Shown: positions 20,031 through 29,444, counted from the first letter of the stretch. The stretch: 64,000 nt of DNA from Hellea sp039977295 (GCA_039977295.1 JBDWDN010000009.1:372001-436000), one strand, 5' to 3'. Notes: generated by a model from the letters alone, not told the origin. Numbers and translations are program-made.

Positions 20031-21080
20031 TTAAGCGGATTTAATGGCGGCTTCGCTCATGAGAGCGTTCGCAGCGTAAAACTCTTCTTTGCGGGCGCTA
20101 TCCACCAATTTGAGGAACGCGTCCTTATCAACCCTCTTGCCATCATGAAGCACATAATCAACAGGCCCTTGCCCCGGAAACAAAACATCCATGTAAGAAT
20201 TCATACGGCACATCGTTCGCGTATTGCCTTCTTTAACGTCTGTAGGTCTTGCATGCATGGTGATGTTTTGGTCCATAAATACGATCTCACCATCGACCCA
20301 ATCATGATGATAAATATGCTCTGGTTTATTGATTAAGTTCCATAAATGCTGACGATATTTCAGGCTGTCCTCGCGGCTCATTCCCCGGAATTTTTTGAAA
20401 CTATGGCTTGGGAATTTTATGCCTTTTACCCCTGTCACCGTTTCGGCCAGTAAGGGACAGTCCATATCTGAAAGGGGCGCCGTTCCGTAATGCAGCACAT
20501 CTCTTTGAGAGGAAATGAGGTCTTTACTCATTTTGCCGCCATCCCATTCCGAAACCGTTATAAGTTCATCGACCATTGTTTTATCTTCCATTGGTAATGA
20601 CGCATAGGCATTCGCCGTGCAAAGGAAGGAGGTCCGGCTACCTGCGGTGTCCCACAAACTCATTAAGCCCACGACCCGCTGTTTGTCGTCAAATGATTGC
20701 TGGTCGCAATGCCAATCTAGTGACCCATTAGTAAAAAATCCTGTTGGCTTACCCTTAGAGTTTTTCTCGAAACTGACCCGCGCAATACCTAACCGGTTAG
20801 CAAAATGATCCGTTGCTTTAGTTGTATAGCCCAGATGCAGTTGAATATTGCGCCAATGCCGCCCTGACATTTTGCGCGACATCAATGCCCGGAAAATGAA
20901 GGCCGTACAGGGCTGTCCCCATAGGTTTTGAATATCAAATAATCTCTGCTCGGTGACGCCTTGCTTAACAACAACAACGCATTTACTGGCCACCAATCTC
21001 CCTAAGTCTCGGCATTGGTCATCATCCTGAAGGTCTATTTCCGTGACTTCTGTTCTATTGCTATAGCTTGTTATTTTCAT
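20031..21080 (-). CDS. TauD/TfdA-like Fe(II)/2-oxoglutarate-dependent oxygenase
   Basis: 349 residues. WHCDQQS near residue 130 gives the HxD iron ligands; NITMHARPTDVKEGNTRTM near residue 280 gives the distal His and the Arg that binds 2-oxoglutarate, in the order expected for TfdA/TauD/CAS-type enzymes. The substrate is unknown. The ATG overlaps the radical SAM stop by four bases, so the two enzymes are made together and probably act on the same molecule. Confidence 0.82.
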   Translation of the reverse strand: MKITSYSNRTEVTEIDLQDDDQCRDLGRLVASKCVVVVKQGVTEQRLFDIQNLWGQPCTAFIFRALMSRKMSGRHWRNIQLHLGYTTKATDHFANRLGIARVSFEKNSKGKPTGFFTNGSLDWHCDQQSFDDKQRVVGLMSLWDTAGSRTSFLCTANAYASLPMEDKTMVDELITVSEWDGGKMSKDLISSQRDVLHYGTAPLSDMDCPLLAETVTGVKGIKFPSHSFKKFRGMSREDSLKYRQHLWNLINKPEHIYHHDWVDGEIVFMDQNITMHARPTDVKEGNTRTMCRMNSYMDVLFPGQGPVDYVLHDGKRVDKDAFLKLVDSARKEEFYAANALMSEAAIKSA

Positions 21081-22186
21081 AGCACGGTGCCCACATCTTG
21101 AGCTTCCATTTTATTTACAATATCAATCGGCATGTAAAGCCGCATCCAATGCTCAAAAACGGCAATCCATTTTTCAAACTTATCGAGATTTCTGAGGTCT
21201 TTATGCAGCACAATATATGAGCCAAGCCCCATGGCATAAGCCTTACAGTCACTACAATCGATATTTGGAGAACAACATTTCCCTTGGTGTTCTTGTTGCT
21301 CTACATCGAAATGATTAAACTTTGCGTTCAATCGATTTCCGCAATTCGTAGCAACACCATTCGCGTCTAAATCATATAATGGCTCATCTTGCGCAATCCA
21401 GTCATCATAATGACGCTCATAGATGACAGTATCAGGGTAAGCCTCTATAGCGGCATCAATTTGCTTGCGCGCCGCGATAAAGTCTGAAGGTTGCATGCGC
21501 AGATTTTCGTCTGGTGTTGACGTAAAAATATAAGCGTCTGAATGCTCCTCGCCGCGTAGACGTTTCATATAATCGACCGTCGCGGAAAAATAACTAAATG
21601 TCAGCGGCAGACCAAATTCAGCGCATTGCGCGACAACATTTGGGATTTGTTCTATATTTTGATTGCTAATGGTCATGACCATTACGGCCCGAGGGTCGTT
21701 TTGATAATTACGCATGGCTTTTGTAGTCGTATCCGCGCCGCGATATTTCGCAACATTATCCTTATCACCCCAAATTGAAATATGAATACGATAAGGAATT
21801 GACCTATCGATACGTTTGATTCCATTGGTCATAATGATACCGGCAGGAATATGCTTTGCAGCGGCTGCGATGCGGGCTGGCTCCAATGAAGGTTCAGCAC
21901 CTCCTATATAAGCGAAATTAACGCCGCGCTTCGCTTCACTGGCAAAGAAGACGTCCCAGCTTTTATCGTCTGCAGTATCGTCGTAAACTTCAAACTCTCC
22001 GCCTGCAAAGTATAAGCACCCTTCGCAGAATAGATTGCATCTGTTCGAAATATCGTAATTGCTACCAAAATTGCGTCCATGCAAAGCACGAAGCCATTTA
22101 TATTTTGCCATCAAAACCGTACGCCGTTGCGCTGTTGATGACATTTTTACTGCGGACTCCCGCGTCATAATCTGTTCAATAGTCAT
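21077..22186 (-). CDS. Radical SAM enzyme with C-terminal cysteine cluster
   Basis: 369 residues. DISNRCNLFCEGCLY provides the CxxxCxxC [4Fe-4S] motif of radical SAM enzymes, followed by GGAEPSLEP, the SAM-binding GGE-like motif with Ala-Glu. The C-terminal region has further cysteines (ATNCGNR, then CCSPNIDCSDC), suggesting an auxiliary iron-sulfur cluster as in SPASM or twitch proteins. No precursor peptide gene is visible nearby. The start at 22186 is chosen because AGGGG lies six bases upstream. Confidence 0.85.
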   Translation of the reverse strand: MTIEQIMTRESAVKMSSTAQRRTVLMAKYKWLRALHGRNFGSNYDISNRCNLFCEGCLYFAGGEFEVYDDTADDKSWDVFFASEAKRGVNFAYIGGAEPSLEPARIAAAAKHIPAGIIMTNGIKRIDRSIPYRIHISIWGDKDNVAKYRGADTTTKAMRNYQNDPRAVMVMTISNQNIEQIPNVVAQCAEFGLPLTFSYFSATVDYMKRLRGEEHSDAYIFTSTPDENLRMQPSDFIAARKQIDAAIEAYPDTVIYERHYDDWIAQDEPLYDLDANGVATNCGNRLNAKFNHFDVEQQEHQGKCCSPNIDCSDCKAYAMGLGSYIVLHKDLRNLDKFEKWIAVFEHWMRLYMPIDIVNKMEAQDVGTVL

Positions 22187-22438
22187 TGCATGCCCCTGCA
22201 CCCTATGCGGCGACATTAATATAATAAAGGTTACTATGATATAAAAAAGTGCGGGCTCAAAAAAAAAGCATAGTGTTGTTCTTATTTCAAAACACAGAGC
22301 ATCGAAACACGATATTCTCGAGCGCTATGCCGCATTGTTAGACATCGGCCTTTAGGCACTTAAGATATTATAGAACCCATCTTGCTATCTTTTACCAAAA
22401 CCATTGACTGAATTTCGTGTTTGACCATAACACCTTCC

Positions 22439-23905
22439 ATGTCATTTGCGTCCTATGATTTCCTCTTCATGTTCCTGCCCTTGGCAGTTTTGTTTACATG
22501 GCTAGCGCTCTCTATAAATGCCAACCGGTTATTGATCCCTACGATTATCATCACCTCAATCATATTCTACGGCTACACATCTTTCCCGCATCTACTACTA
22601 CTCTTAGTTTTGATAATATTGACGTGGCTCATGGGCGTCATTTATTCTAAATCTGGGAACCCGGCCTTAGGGAAACTCGCCATAGCTATCGGTGTTTTGA
22701 GCAATCTTTCTTCGCTCCTCGTTTGGAAATATGGCACATCCATCATAGAAACTTGGAATCAGATTGGATGGATCCAGGCAACAGATCCAGGCTTAATAAT
22801 GCCGCTAGGAATTTCATTCTACGCCTTGCAGATGATTGGGTTTCTATTGGATTTACAAAGAGGCAAGACGACAACAAGTCCTCTTCCCAGCTTTGCCGCT
22901 TTTGTGCTTTTCTTCCCTCAATTACTCGCAGGACCTATCGTCTCTCATAAACGTATGATGCTCGAATTTGGTAAGTCCCGCACAAATCTTTCAATGGATC
23001 AACGCGTTGACATGGCCTCACTCGGGATAGCTTGGATTGCTATCGGATTATTCAAAAAGGCCGTTATTGCAGATAGCCTCGCGAGAATTACCATCCCCTT
23101 GATTGTCGGTGCATCCGCCAATGATTTAACGATGATCGAAGCCTGGCAGATTGTTCTATCGAGCGGCCCGCGGCTTTATTTTGATTTTTCTGGCTATTGC
23201 GATATGGCCGTCGGCATCGGCCTACTCTTTGGCATTTCCCTGCCTCATAATTTTAACGCCCCCGGCCGCTGGGCAACCATCACAGATGGCTGGCGGCGAT
23301 GGCATATCACCTTCCACAATTTCTTACGCGATCATGTTTATAGGAATTTAAAAAACCGTTTCGGAGCCTCGCGACTGGGCTTAGGTGTTTCAACATTGAT
23401 CGTTTTTCTAATTTCCGCTTTATGGCACGGTAACAATTTGTTCTTTTTAGTTTGGGGGCTGCTCTGCGGCATTTCGTGGGTTATTCTTACGTCTCTGCTC
23501 TCGCTGCCGAACTCGCGCTACAAGGCCATAGCGCAAAAATCTTTAGTCGGGCTATTGTATCTATTCATGCCCTTAATTTTTGTTGTTCCAGACATGAATA
23601 TTGCGATGTTTGTTGTGAGTCAGTTAATCGCATTTGATCAATTACCAAACAACCTCTTGTCATTTGAAGCGCAAGGCGGATGGTATCTTGGCGTTATCAT
23701 CGTCATTATTATTTACTTCATCTCAGAGATATCGACTCAAATTTTACTGTCTAACAAATTTGATCATCGAGACCGCACGATATTTGGGCTTCGGCCTCCA
23801 GTCTGGGTCCCTGATGTCAAATGGGCTGTTTTCATTTTGTTACTTTTAGTGATAGCGTTCTACTTTGTTGGCAAAAGTCCACCATTCGTATATTTTAAGT
23901 TTTAA
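22439..23905 (+). CDS. MBOAT-family O-acyltransferase (AlgI/DltB-like)
   Basis: 488 residues with about ten membrane segments. The MBOAT core is clear: LYFDFSGYCDMAVGIG, then WRRWHITFHNFLRD, and the catalytic His in SALWHG. These proteins pass acyl groups across the membrane to a polysaccharide or teichoic-acid-like acceptor with help from a periplasmic SGNH protein, here encoded 4 bases downstream. The ATG at 22439 is the first methionine that begins the family-like N-terminus; no strong ribosome site precedes it. Confidence 0.88.
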   Translation: MSFASYDFLFMFLPLAVLFTWLALSINANRLLIPTIIITSIIFYGYTSFPHLLLLLVLIILTWLMGVIYSKSGNPALGKLAIAIGVLSNLSSLLVWKYGTSIIETWNQIGWIQATDPGLIMPLGISFYALQMIGFLLDLQRGKTTTSPLPSFAAFVLFFPQLLAGPIVSHKRMMLEFGKSRTNLSMDQRVDMASLGIAWIAIGLFKKAVIADSLARITIPLIVGASANDLTMIEAWQIVLSSGPRLYFDFSGYCDMAVGIGLLFGISLPHNFNAPGRWATITDGWRRWHITFHNFLRDHVYRNLKNRFGASRLGLGVSTLIVFLISALWHGNNLFFLVWGLLCGISWVILTSLLSLPNSRYKAIAQKSLVGLLYLFMPLIFVVPDMNIAMFVVSQLIAFDQLPNNLLSFEAQGGWYLGVIIVIIIYFISEISTQILLSNKFDHRDRTIFGLRPPVWVPDVKWAVFILLLLVIAFYFVGKSPPFVYFKF

Positions 23906-23909
23906 CACC

Positions 23910-24998
23910 ATGCAGAAAAAAACTAAGCCTCTTCTCTTCCTTTTCTTCTTTATTGCCATAATTTGGCCTCTGAGCTTTCTGTTGTTCAGAGCTAAATCAC
24001 CGGAAGACAAAAAAGTATCCGACATCGTCGCAAGCCAGGCTTTTTTATCAACATTGCAAAATAAAGATGCAGAGGCCTGTATTGCGATGACCTATATGGA
24101 CAGCGTCGATGTTATTATCTTAGGCAGTTCCGTAGCCTATTCCAACATAGACCCCGTCATATTACCAACGCACTTCGGAGGGCAATCCGTCGCCGTCTGC
24201 GCTCTACCAGGATGGAACACAGAGTTTTTTGATATGTTCTTTAAGTATTTGGAGGAAAACAATATCGCGCCAAGCCGTATAGTTTGGCTGGCTGACGGCG
24301 CTAGTCATTTGAAATTTAGTGTTCACGAAAAACGCATAGAGAACGCCAAGAGAGCCTTCTTCGACGATGAGTTTCGCAATAAAACAGCAGGGCGCTGGAT
24401 TGAAAACTTCGAGCTCGAAAGTCAGTCAAAGGATGCGATAAACGCCTATGACCAACGCATTTCATATCATTCAGGCCAGTTCTCTGATTTAAAGCCTGAA
24501 GATGTTACCCAAATAATTTTAGAGACTGAGTTCAATTCTGAAACCGCAGCGGCGACAATTTCAAAGACCATAAAACCCGTTCCAGGCAATAAGAAGAAAT
24601 TGCAAAAATTATGCGCCAATATTGTTCAGAGAAATATCATTCTGGACGTCATTGTTACGCCAACCCCAACAACATCCGACGATATTTTCACAGACTTTGG
24701 TGATGATGGTGAGGCTTCGACAGAAAAATCGATGGCGGGTTATTACGCCGAGAACATTGGATGTGTTCGATCTGTAATTTCAGATTCTTTAGAAAGTTGG
24801 GGATTGGATAATCGTTACTTTTTAAATAGACGCCTAAAAGATGACTATCCTTACGACCTCTGGAAAGACCCCGCATCTTTTGGCGCTCAATACGACACCT
24901 TTAGCACATTGGAAAAAAGAAACTTCTACGACACAATCCATTTGAATGGTATCGGCGCAGTAATTTTCACAGAGGAATTGGCCAAGCGCCTAAGGTAA
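23910..24998 (+). CDS. Membrane-anchored SGNH/DltD-like O-acetylation partner
   Basis: 362 residues with one N-terminal membrane anchor. IILGSSVAYSNID holds the candidate nucleophile Ser, and DTIHLNGIGA near the C-terminus holds the Asp and His, the arrangement of SGNH hydrolase-like proteins such as AlgX, AlgJ and DltD. Together with the adjacent MBOAT protein it should O-acylate an extracellular polymer. Its 3' end overlaps the convergent first island gene by 9 bases. Confidence 0.75.
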   Translation: MQKKTKPLLFLFFFIAIIWPLSFLLFRAKSPEDKKVSDIVASQAFLSTLQNKDAEACIAMTYMDSVDVIILGSSVAYSNIDPVILPTHFGGQSVAVCALPGWNTEFFDMFFKYLEENNIAPSRIVWLADGASHLKFSVHEKRIENAKRAFFDDEFRNKTAGRWIENFELESQSKDAINAYDQRISYHSGQFSDLKPEDVTQIILETEFNSETAAATISKTIKPVPGNKKKLQKLCANIVQRNIILDVIVTPTPTTSDDIFTDFGDDGEASTEKSMAGYYAENIGCVRSVISDSLESWGLDNRYFLNRRLKDDYPYDLWKDPASFGAQYDTFSTLEKRNFYDTIHLNGIGAVIFTEELAKRLR

Positions 24999-25376
24999 GC
25001 CTCCAATAAATTTGAGCTCTCGCGCCAAGAATAGCTTATGCTTTGGCTCCAACATTTGATTTTGATTCAATGCGATAAGTTGCGTCTCTGATATATTTCC
25101 ACATTCGACTAAAAACCCAATTGCCCAGCTCTTGAGCCCGGCATCCGTTTCTAGGTCTGCGAGTTTTAAATAAACCCTGACGTCAGCATCTGATATAGGT
25201 GAGCCCTGTCGGTCTTTGAAAAACTTTTCGTAAAACTGCATTCGAATATGCTCTGCATCTGGATCGGGCAGCCGCGCATATTGTGTTTCAACAAAGGTTT
25301 GATCCACGATATTCGCGGTGGTCCATTTTTCATGGAGGCCAAGATCATGTAGCATCTCTTTTAGACAGGAGATCAC
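24990..25376 (-). CDS. Small immunity-island protein, unknown
   Basis: 128 residues, soluble and mostly helical. The preferred start is GTG at 25376: GGGAGG precedes it and it overlaps the upstream stop as GTGA, indicating translational coupling. The family is not recognised. It is the last gene of the long minus-strand array. Confidence 0.6.
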   Translation of the reverse strand: MISCLKEMLHDLGLHEKWTTANIVDQTFVETQYARLPDPDAEHIRMQFYEKFFKDRQGSPISDADVRVYLKLADLETDAGLKSWAIGFLVECGNISETQLIALNQNQMLEPKHKLFLARELKFIGGLP

Positions 25377-25663
25377 AAAGCCTCCCACTCAAAACGCGTG
25401 TTCCAACGATAAAGATGATCATCACCCTTATGCTTTTCCAAAATATTGAGGGTTACCATATTTTCAAGCAGATCGAACAACATGTTCCCTAAAGGATTTT
25501 CCGTCCAAAATATCCATTTTTTGTCGCCAAAACTATAAATGCTTTCGCCGTCTGAGGGAGGCGGAATGATCCCTAAGGCCGCGCCTGCGTGAAACGCCGC
25601 AACATCTATTTCAGTCCATGTTTCCAAAGATTGTCTCAAACCCTGCATAGCCACATTTTTCAC
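25373..25663 (-). CDS. Small immunity-island protein, unknown
   Basis: 96 residues, soluble, with an aromatic stretch (KKWIFWTENPLG) and a helical C-terminus. AAGGGTG precedes the ATG, which lies two bases after the previous stop. The family is not recognised; an immunity-type role is inferred only from its position in the array. Confidence 0.65.
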   Translation of the reverse strand: MKNVAMQGLRQSLETWTEIDVAAFHAGAALGIIPPPSDGESIYSFGDKKWIFWTENPLGNMLFDLLENMVTLNILEKHKGDDHLYRWNTRFEWEAL

Positions 25664-25665
25664 CC

Positions 25666-26202
25666 TTAAGAGTCTCGCTCTAGATATTTAAGAAATAAGT
25701 CCCGCGTCGTGCCCCAGCCGAATTTATCGCGTCTACTGGCGATGTCTGCCATTTCTTGAAAGATTGAGATAACATCAATCCCTTTCGCTGTGCCGCTAGC
25801 ATGATAGGCACTTAATGCGAGTAAAGCGTCGCGCGTATCTTTGCCTTGATCGTCAATGACAAAGAGGATCATATGTTTGCGAAGACCGTCTGGCGTATTA
25901 GGATCGGCCTTTAATACTGCAGAGTATATCAAGGCGTCATTTTTATACATCAAGTCGATAATGTGTTGACGTTGATCGGGCGTATAAAATTCAAACTGGT
26001 CAACAATCTCCTTAAACAATGTTTCAACGGCGCCGCGCAGTCCCGCCTCATCAACGGGGTGCGGTCTATTAAAAATTTGCTCTTCCCAATCTGGAGCGTT
26101 CATATCAATTTCAACATTGATAATGGGCGCGAGCTGTTGATTGAGAAAGGCAGCTCGCCGTTCCCAATCCTCAAAAGCGCTTTGGAATGATTTATGAGTC
26201 AT
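25666..26202 (-). CDS. Immunity-island protein, helical, unknown
   Basis: 178 residues, cytosolic, mainly alpha-helical with conserved-looking YTPDQRQHIIDLMY and KFGWGTTRDLFLKYL segments. No named domain was recognised. It is followed within two bases by the next array gene, so they form one translational unit. Confidence 0.7.
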   Translation of the reverse strand: MTHKSFQSAFEDWERRAAFLNQQLAPIINVEIDMNAPDWEEQIFNRPHPVDEAGLRGAVETLFKEIVDQFEFYTPDQRQHIIDLMYKNDALIYSAVLKADPNTPDGLRKHMILFVIDDQGKDTRDALLALSAYHASGTAKGIDVISIFQEMADIASRRDKFGWGTTRDLFLKYLERDS

Positions 26203-26237
26203 GAGCGGCCAATTCAGTTATCTGCTCATAGCAATTA

Positions 26238-26531
26238 TTATAGCGCCTGAACATTACCGCTCCCGACGCTCTTGGAGCCTTCTTTAATAACAAAAGAAAC
26301 GCCCGGTAATAAGCCCGCGTAATCCACATTTCTATATGGGAGTTTCACGTCAACCTTAATATCCGTATTGAACGCGATTACATCATCGCATCTTATAAAT
26401 TGGACACCTAAATATTCCTTGTTCGGGTCATCATCTATAACCAAATGCGGCCTATACTGCCCGCCATCAAACTCTGGCAAAACAGACCTGCCATTCTCTT
26501 CAGCGGAATAAAATTTAACGACTAATTTCAT
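26238..26531 (-). CDS. EF-Tu domain III-like beta-barrel protein
   Basis: 97 residues that read like a free-standing translation-factor domain III: FYSAEENGRS...YRPHL at the start, VKLPYRNVDYAGLLPG in the middle and FVIKEGSKSVGSGNV at the end correspond to VYVL..EEGGR..P...YRPQF, VELI.P....G and FAIREGGRTVGAGVV of EF-Tu. No GTPase domain is attached. Such single barrels occur in immunity-gene clusters, and one inferred role is mimicry of EF-Tu against a toxin that binds it. The ATG at 26531 follows the previous stop by 4 bases; a TTG 36 bases upstream is less likely. Confidence 0.75.
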   Translation of the reverse strand: MKLVVKFYSAEENGRSVLPEFDGGQYRPHLVIDDDPNKEYLGVQFIRCDDVIAFNTDIKVDVKLPYRNVDYAGLLPGVSFVIKEGSKSVGSGNVQAL

Positions 26532-26535
26532 AGAA

Positions 26536-26898
26536 TTATGAGATATAGAACTTCTTACATTTTCCAATAATTTCTAAACACTCATGTTCTGAAAAATCTT
26601 CCATAAACATTATATCCATAGTTACGACGCCCGCACATGATTTCGCTAAACTCGCGATAAAATCATCTTTGGAAAAATCAGACTGAATTATGAGAGCTAA
26701 ACGGACATTCTCATTGTCTGCATATCGTAACATTGACAAATAGGCTCCGCGAACAGCTGAAACAGTTTCTAACCTTTCGGATATATCGTTTTCCAACCTC
26801 TCAGTGTCTTCTCCAAATGGCGACCCCAAGAACTCCATTCTATCTGATTGCTCTTTGACGACTTTATACTTTTTCTTACGGAATATGTTCTTAAGCAT
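26536..26898 (-). CDS. SseB C-terminal-domain-like protein
   Basis: 120 residues. The second half (VRGAYLSMLRYAD, LALIIQSDF, then MDIMFMEDFSEH ending KKFY) resembles the SseB C-terminal domain, a small alpha/beta fold frequent in toxin-immunity neighbourhoods. The resemblance is by eye. The start at 26898 is supported by GAAGGGG five bases upstream rather than the earlier in-frame codon at 26931. Confidence 0.6.
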   Translation of the reverse strand: MLKNIFRKKKYKVVKEQSDRMEFLGSPFGEDTERLENDISERLETVSAVRGAYLSMLRYADNENVRLALIIQSDFSKDDFIASLAKSCAGVVTMDIMFMEDFSEHECLEIIGKCKKFYIS

Positions 26899-27034
26899 AT
26901 CAACCCCTTCAATTGCAGCTCCGGCAAACAATAAACTTTATACGGTTCTATTGCTCACTGTCCTATGTTCCTCCCATATAGAGTTATGTTTGCGCCCAAA
27001 TTATGTCTTTTCAGTCTAACTCTAATTCTTTCTC

Positions 27035-27427
27035 TTACCATTCATAACCTACGATCCTAATACCCTCTTCATAGACCTGAATGGGCCATAGCCCAGCCGT
27101 GTTGAGGAGCTCAACCAAGGCCTGAATATCATTCGAGACATTAGCGGTTGAAATGTCTGATTTTGAGATTTGTAAGAATTCAATATGCGCGAATAGAGCA
27201 TAGGATATTCCGCCACATTCCCCGAAATCATCATCGCTCTCAAAACTTGGCCCAGGCACAGCGACGCTAAAAATGCGGTCTTGATTGACGAACTTAATAC
27301 CCACCTCACGGAGAGGCGGCGCGGCAGCATGGAGTACCGCGAATAGTTTTCGCCACTTTGCATTACTCATATGCTTCACGCTGGCACTGGCTACGCGGCG
27401 CTCTAGGCGTCTGTCTATCTCATTCAT
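27035..27427 (-). CDS. Small immunity-island protein, DUF6678-like
   Basis: 130 residues, soluble. SNAKWRKLFAVL near residue 21 resembles the opening of DUF6678 proteins, small bacterial proteins of unknown function seen near immunity genes; the match is from memory and modest. The C-terminal IVGYEW is typical of short alpha/beta immunity folds. It is separated from neighbours by 42 and 136 bases, so it may have its own promoter. Confidence 0.6.
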   Translation of the reverse strand: MNEIDRRLERRVASASVKHMSNAKWRKLFAVLHAAAPPLREVGIKFVNQDRIFSVAVPGPSFESDDDFGECGGISYALFAHIEFLQISKSDISTANVSNDIQALVELLNTAGLWPIQVYEEGIRIVGYEW

Positions 27428-27469
27428 GCTACTTACCGTGTTGATTAGTGATGATGGCTTTCGATGAAT

Positions 27470-27913
27470 TCACCAAACTATAATCTCCTCAACGTCAAAA
27501 TTTAGATCAAATTGAAGGGACAACTCCATATCAGGGATATAGTTTGGAGACGCCCAAAAGAGGCATCCTCCATTTTCAAAAAACATCACTTTTCTCAATC
27601 TAAGATCTTCACTCAAACCTTTGGCATCACCCCCAACCTCTTGACCGATGGGACCAAAGGCCGCCGATGTGACTCTCGTCCCCAAGACATCTCTAAAGCT
27701 TGAGATAATATCCTCGGACAAATTCATAAAAATTTTTTCGCATATTGTAACAGTCTTTAACCATTGATCCCTTGTCGCGTTTTCAATTTCGGCTTGTATC
27801 ATGACGCTGATATCAGATTTTGAGATCTCACACCTTCCTTCTAGAATATCAGTCGAGGCAGGGTTTAACGGGCCAAAGACCTCAGATTGAATGTGGTCGA
27901 TATTTGTCTTCAT
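27470..27913 (-). CDS. Small immunity-island protein, unknown
   Basis: 147 residues from the ATG at 27913; the frame extends 12 codons upstream without a clear ribosome site. It is acidic and soluble, with an alternating strand-helix pattern ending in DLNFDVEEIIVW. It shares the heptapeptide ISKSDIS with the next gene downstream, which may be coincidence. The family is not recognised. Confidence 0.62.
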   Translation of the reverse strand: MKTNIDHIQSEVFGPLNPASTDILEGRCEISKSDISVMIQAEIENATRDQWLKTVTICEKIFMNLSEDIISSFRDVLGTRVTSAAFGPIGQEVGGDAKGLSEDLRLRKVMFFENGGCLFWASPNYIPDMELSLQFDLNFDVEEIIVW

Positions 27914-27967
27914 AAGACTAAAAATCCCTATGCTTAAAAGGGCCCGCAATTTCGCGCCAAACTCTAC

Positions 27968-28258
27968 TCATAGAGCTTGCGCAGATCTTGTAATCTTAAG
28001 TCTGTCATCTCTATAGAGACGCCAAGCGGACTGTGCCTTTTGCAAAGTTTCGGTTATAGATTTTTGTGAAACTAAGTAGTCTTCATAATACCCCCGCTCA
28101 ATTTTACCTACAGTGCTTTGATAGGTTTCCATTAGGGCGGCATCAGCTTTTTCATATTTCCCTTGAGCCGCGCAGAGGGCCTCGCCGAGATCACAGCCTT
28201 CTTGAGCAAAGCAACTCACCGGAGCTAATGAGAATAATGCAATAAGAAATATCTTCAT
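27968..28258 (-). CDS. Exported LprI/DUF1311-like lysozyme-inhibitor-type protein
   Basis: 96 residues with a signal peptide (cleavage near FAQE). The mature part has C...LC..Q..YEKADAALMETYQ and AQSAWRLYRDDR, the spacing of the LprI / DUF1311 domain, some members of which inhibit lysozyme. It lacks the usual last Cys, so it may be shortened at the C-terminus. Periplasmic, so in this setting it could protect against a wall-degrading toxin. Confidence 0.72.
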   Translation of the reverse strand: MKIFLIALFSLAPVSCFAQEGCDLGEALCAAQGKYEKADAALMETYQSTVGKIERGYYEDYLVSQKSITETLQKAQSAWRLYRDDRLKITRSAQAL

Positions 28259-28337
28259 AGGATGGCCTTTTTAGACTTTCTCATGATAGTCTCCATTACC
28301 GCATAGAGGCGAAAAAGACACGGTGCTAACACTGTTT

Positions 28338-28999
28338 TCATTTCACGCGCCGGGTTTCGATTTTTGTGTTCTCTTTTAACCGCAGCTGTCGTGAGAGCTC
28401 TGTCAATATCGCGGGACGCTTTTGCCCGTTCAGTTCGTCAATCAATTGGTCTGGGCGATGACGGTAGATGTCGCCCCAGAACTTTCGAGCAAGCTTATTC
28501 CATACTCTCCAAGTCCCATCGGGTTGAGCTTTTCCTACGTATCGTCTGGACGGTTTTGTAATGATGTTGCCTCCCTTGAAAGCTTTAGTGTTTTAAGATG
28601 GTTATCATAATCTAAATCGTGAGCGGATTTGCATAAAAGACATTGCCCTCTTTGATGCGTCTTTTGGTGTCCAGAAGAGGACGCTGTCTTAGTTTGACAA
28701 TGCGGGAAGTTAGAGAAGCCATCATAAATGCCGCCTACATCTAGAACCTTCTGGACAGTCCCTCTGGCTTTGCAGCTTCGACAGCATAGCTCCAAATAGC
28801 GATAAGCAAAAATCTCAGCATAATTTCTCTCGGAAAAACCCTTTTTGAATTTATATCCCTTTTCTCGCCTTAAGAATAATCGATATGGAAGGGCGGGACA
28901 CACATCTTGGGTCTTGCAGGTTTTGATAATAAAAAGTGGACCGGCCTCACCTTCGGTAACGTGGGACCGTTTCATGCCCTCTTGACCTGGGCGGGTCAT
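28338..28999 (-). pseudogene. Cys/His-rich protein broken by a frameshift
   Basis: Two overlapping frames make up one apparent gene. From 28999 a 154-codon frame encodes a Cys-rich protein (LCCRSCKARG, then QCLLCKSAHDL) and stops at 28535. In another frame, 28592-28338 encodes a convincing start-less tail (VGKAQPDGTWRVWNKLA, then RKFWGDIYRHRPDQLIDEL). Restoring one base near 28538-28541 would join them into about 220 residues. The tail has no usable start of its own. The function is unknown, though the paired Cys motifs suggest zinc binding. A sequencing error is the main alternative. Confidence 0.5.
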
Positions 29000-29027
29000 C
29001 CCGCGACGTTTATGTTTGTTTCGATGA

Positions 29028-29444
29028 CTAATTTTCTAATCCGAGCTTCGTTCCGCACCACGGGCAAAAGTTAATCCCGGCACTATTAAGATACCAGGTG
29101 CCATATGATCCCCTGCCCGTTTTAAATTCCAGATCTATTTCGGGAATAGCGCCATCAACAGTTTTGAACATATTCATGCAGCAATAGTGACTAGATTTTT
29201 CTAACATTTTCTGCCGTGCCGGATTCAGAGATTCTGACCATTTTGCGCAGACTTCACACTCTGATACATGCTTCACATAGCTTAGAAATTTCTCATCCGC
29301 ATCCGGAATAAGGCTTATTATTAAACCTCTATCGAATTCTGCGAGTCCTGATAGGATCATCGCTAAGGGATCACCAATATCGGCGCCGCCATAAAGGGAA
29401 AGCACCTTAGCGGCAATGTCATCTTGAACAGAATTGCATTTCAT
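29028..29444 (-). CDS. Zinc-ribbon immunity-island protein (DUF6980-like)
   Basis: 138 residues with a C-terminal FCPWCGTKL zinc knuckle paired with upstream CC in SHYCCMNMF and with CEVCAKW. The order CC...CPWCG resembles DUF6980 proteins, by recollection. GGGAG precedes the ATG. The role is unknown; similar zinc-ribbon proteins are common in toxin-immunity arrays. Confidence 0.65.
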   Translation of the reverse strand: MKCNSVQDDIAAKVLSLYGGADIGDPLAMILSGLAEFDRGLIISLIPDADEKFLSYVKHVSECEVCAKWSESLNPARQKMLEKSSHYCCMNMFKTVDGAIPEIDLEFKTGRGSYGTWYLNSAGINFCPWCGTKLGLEN

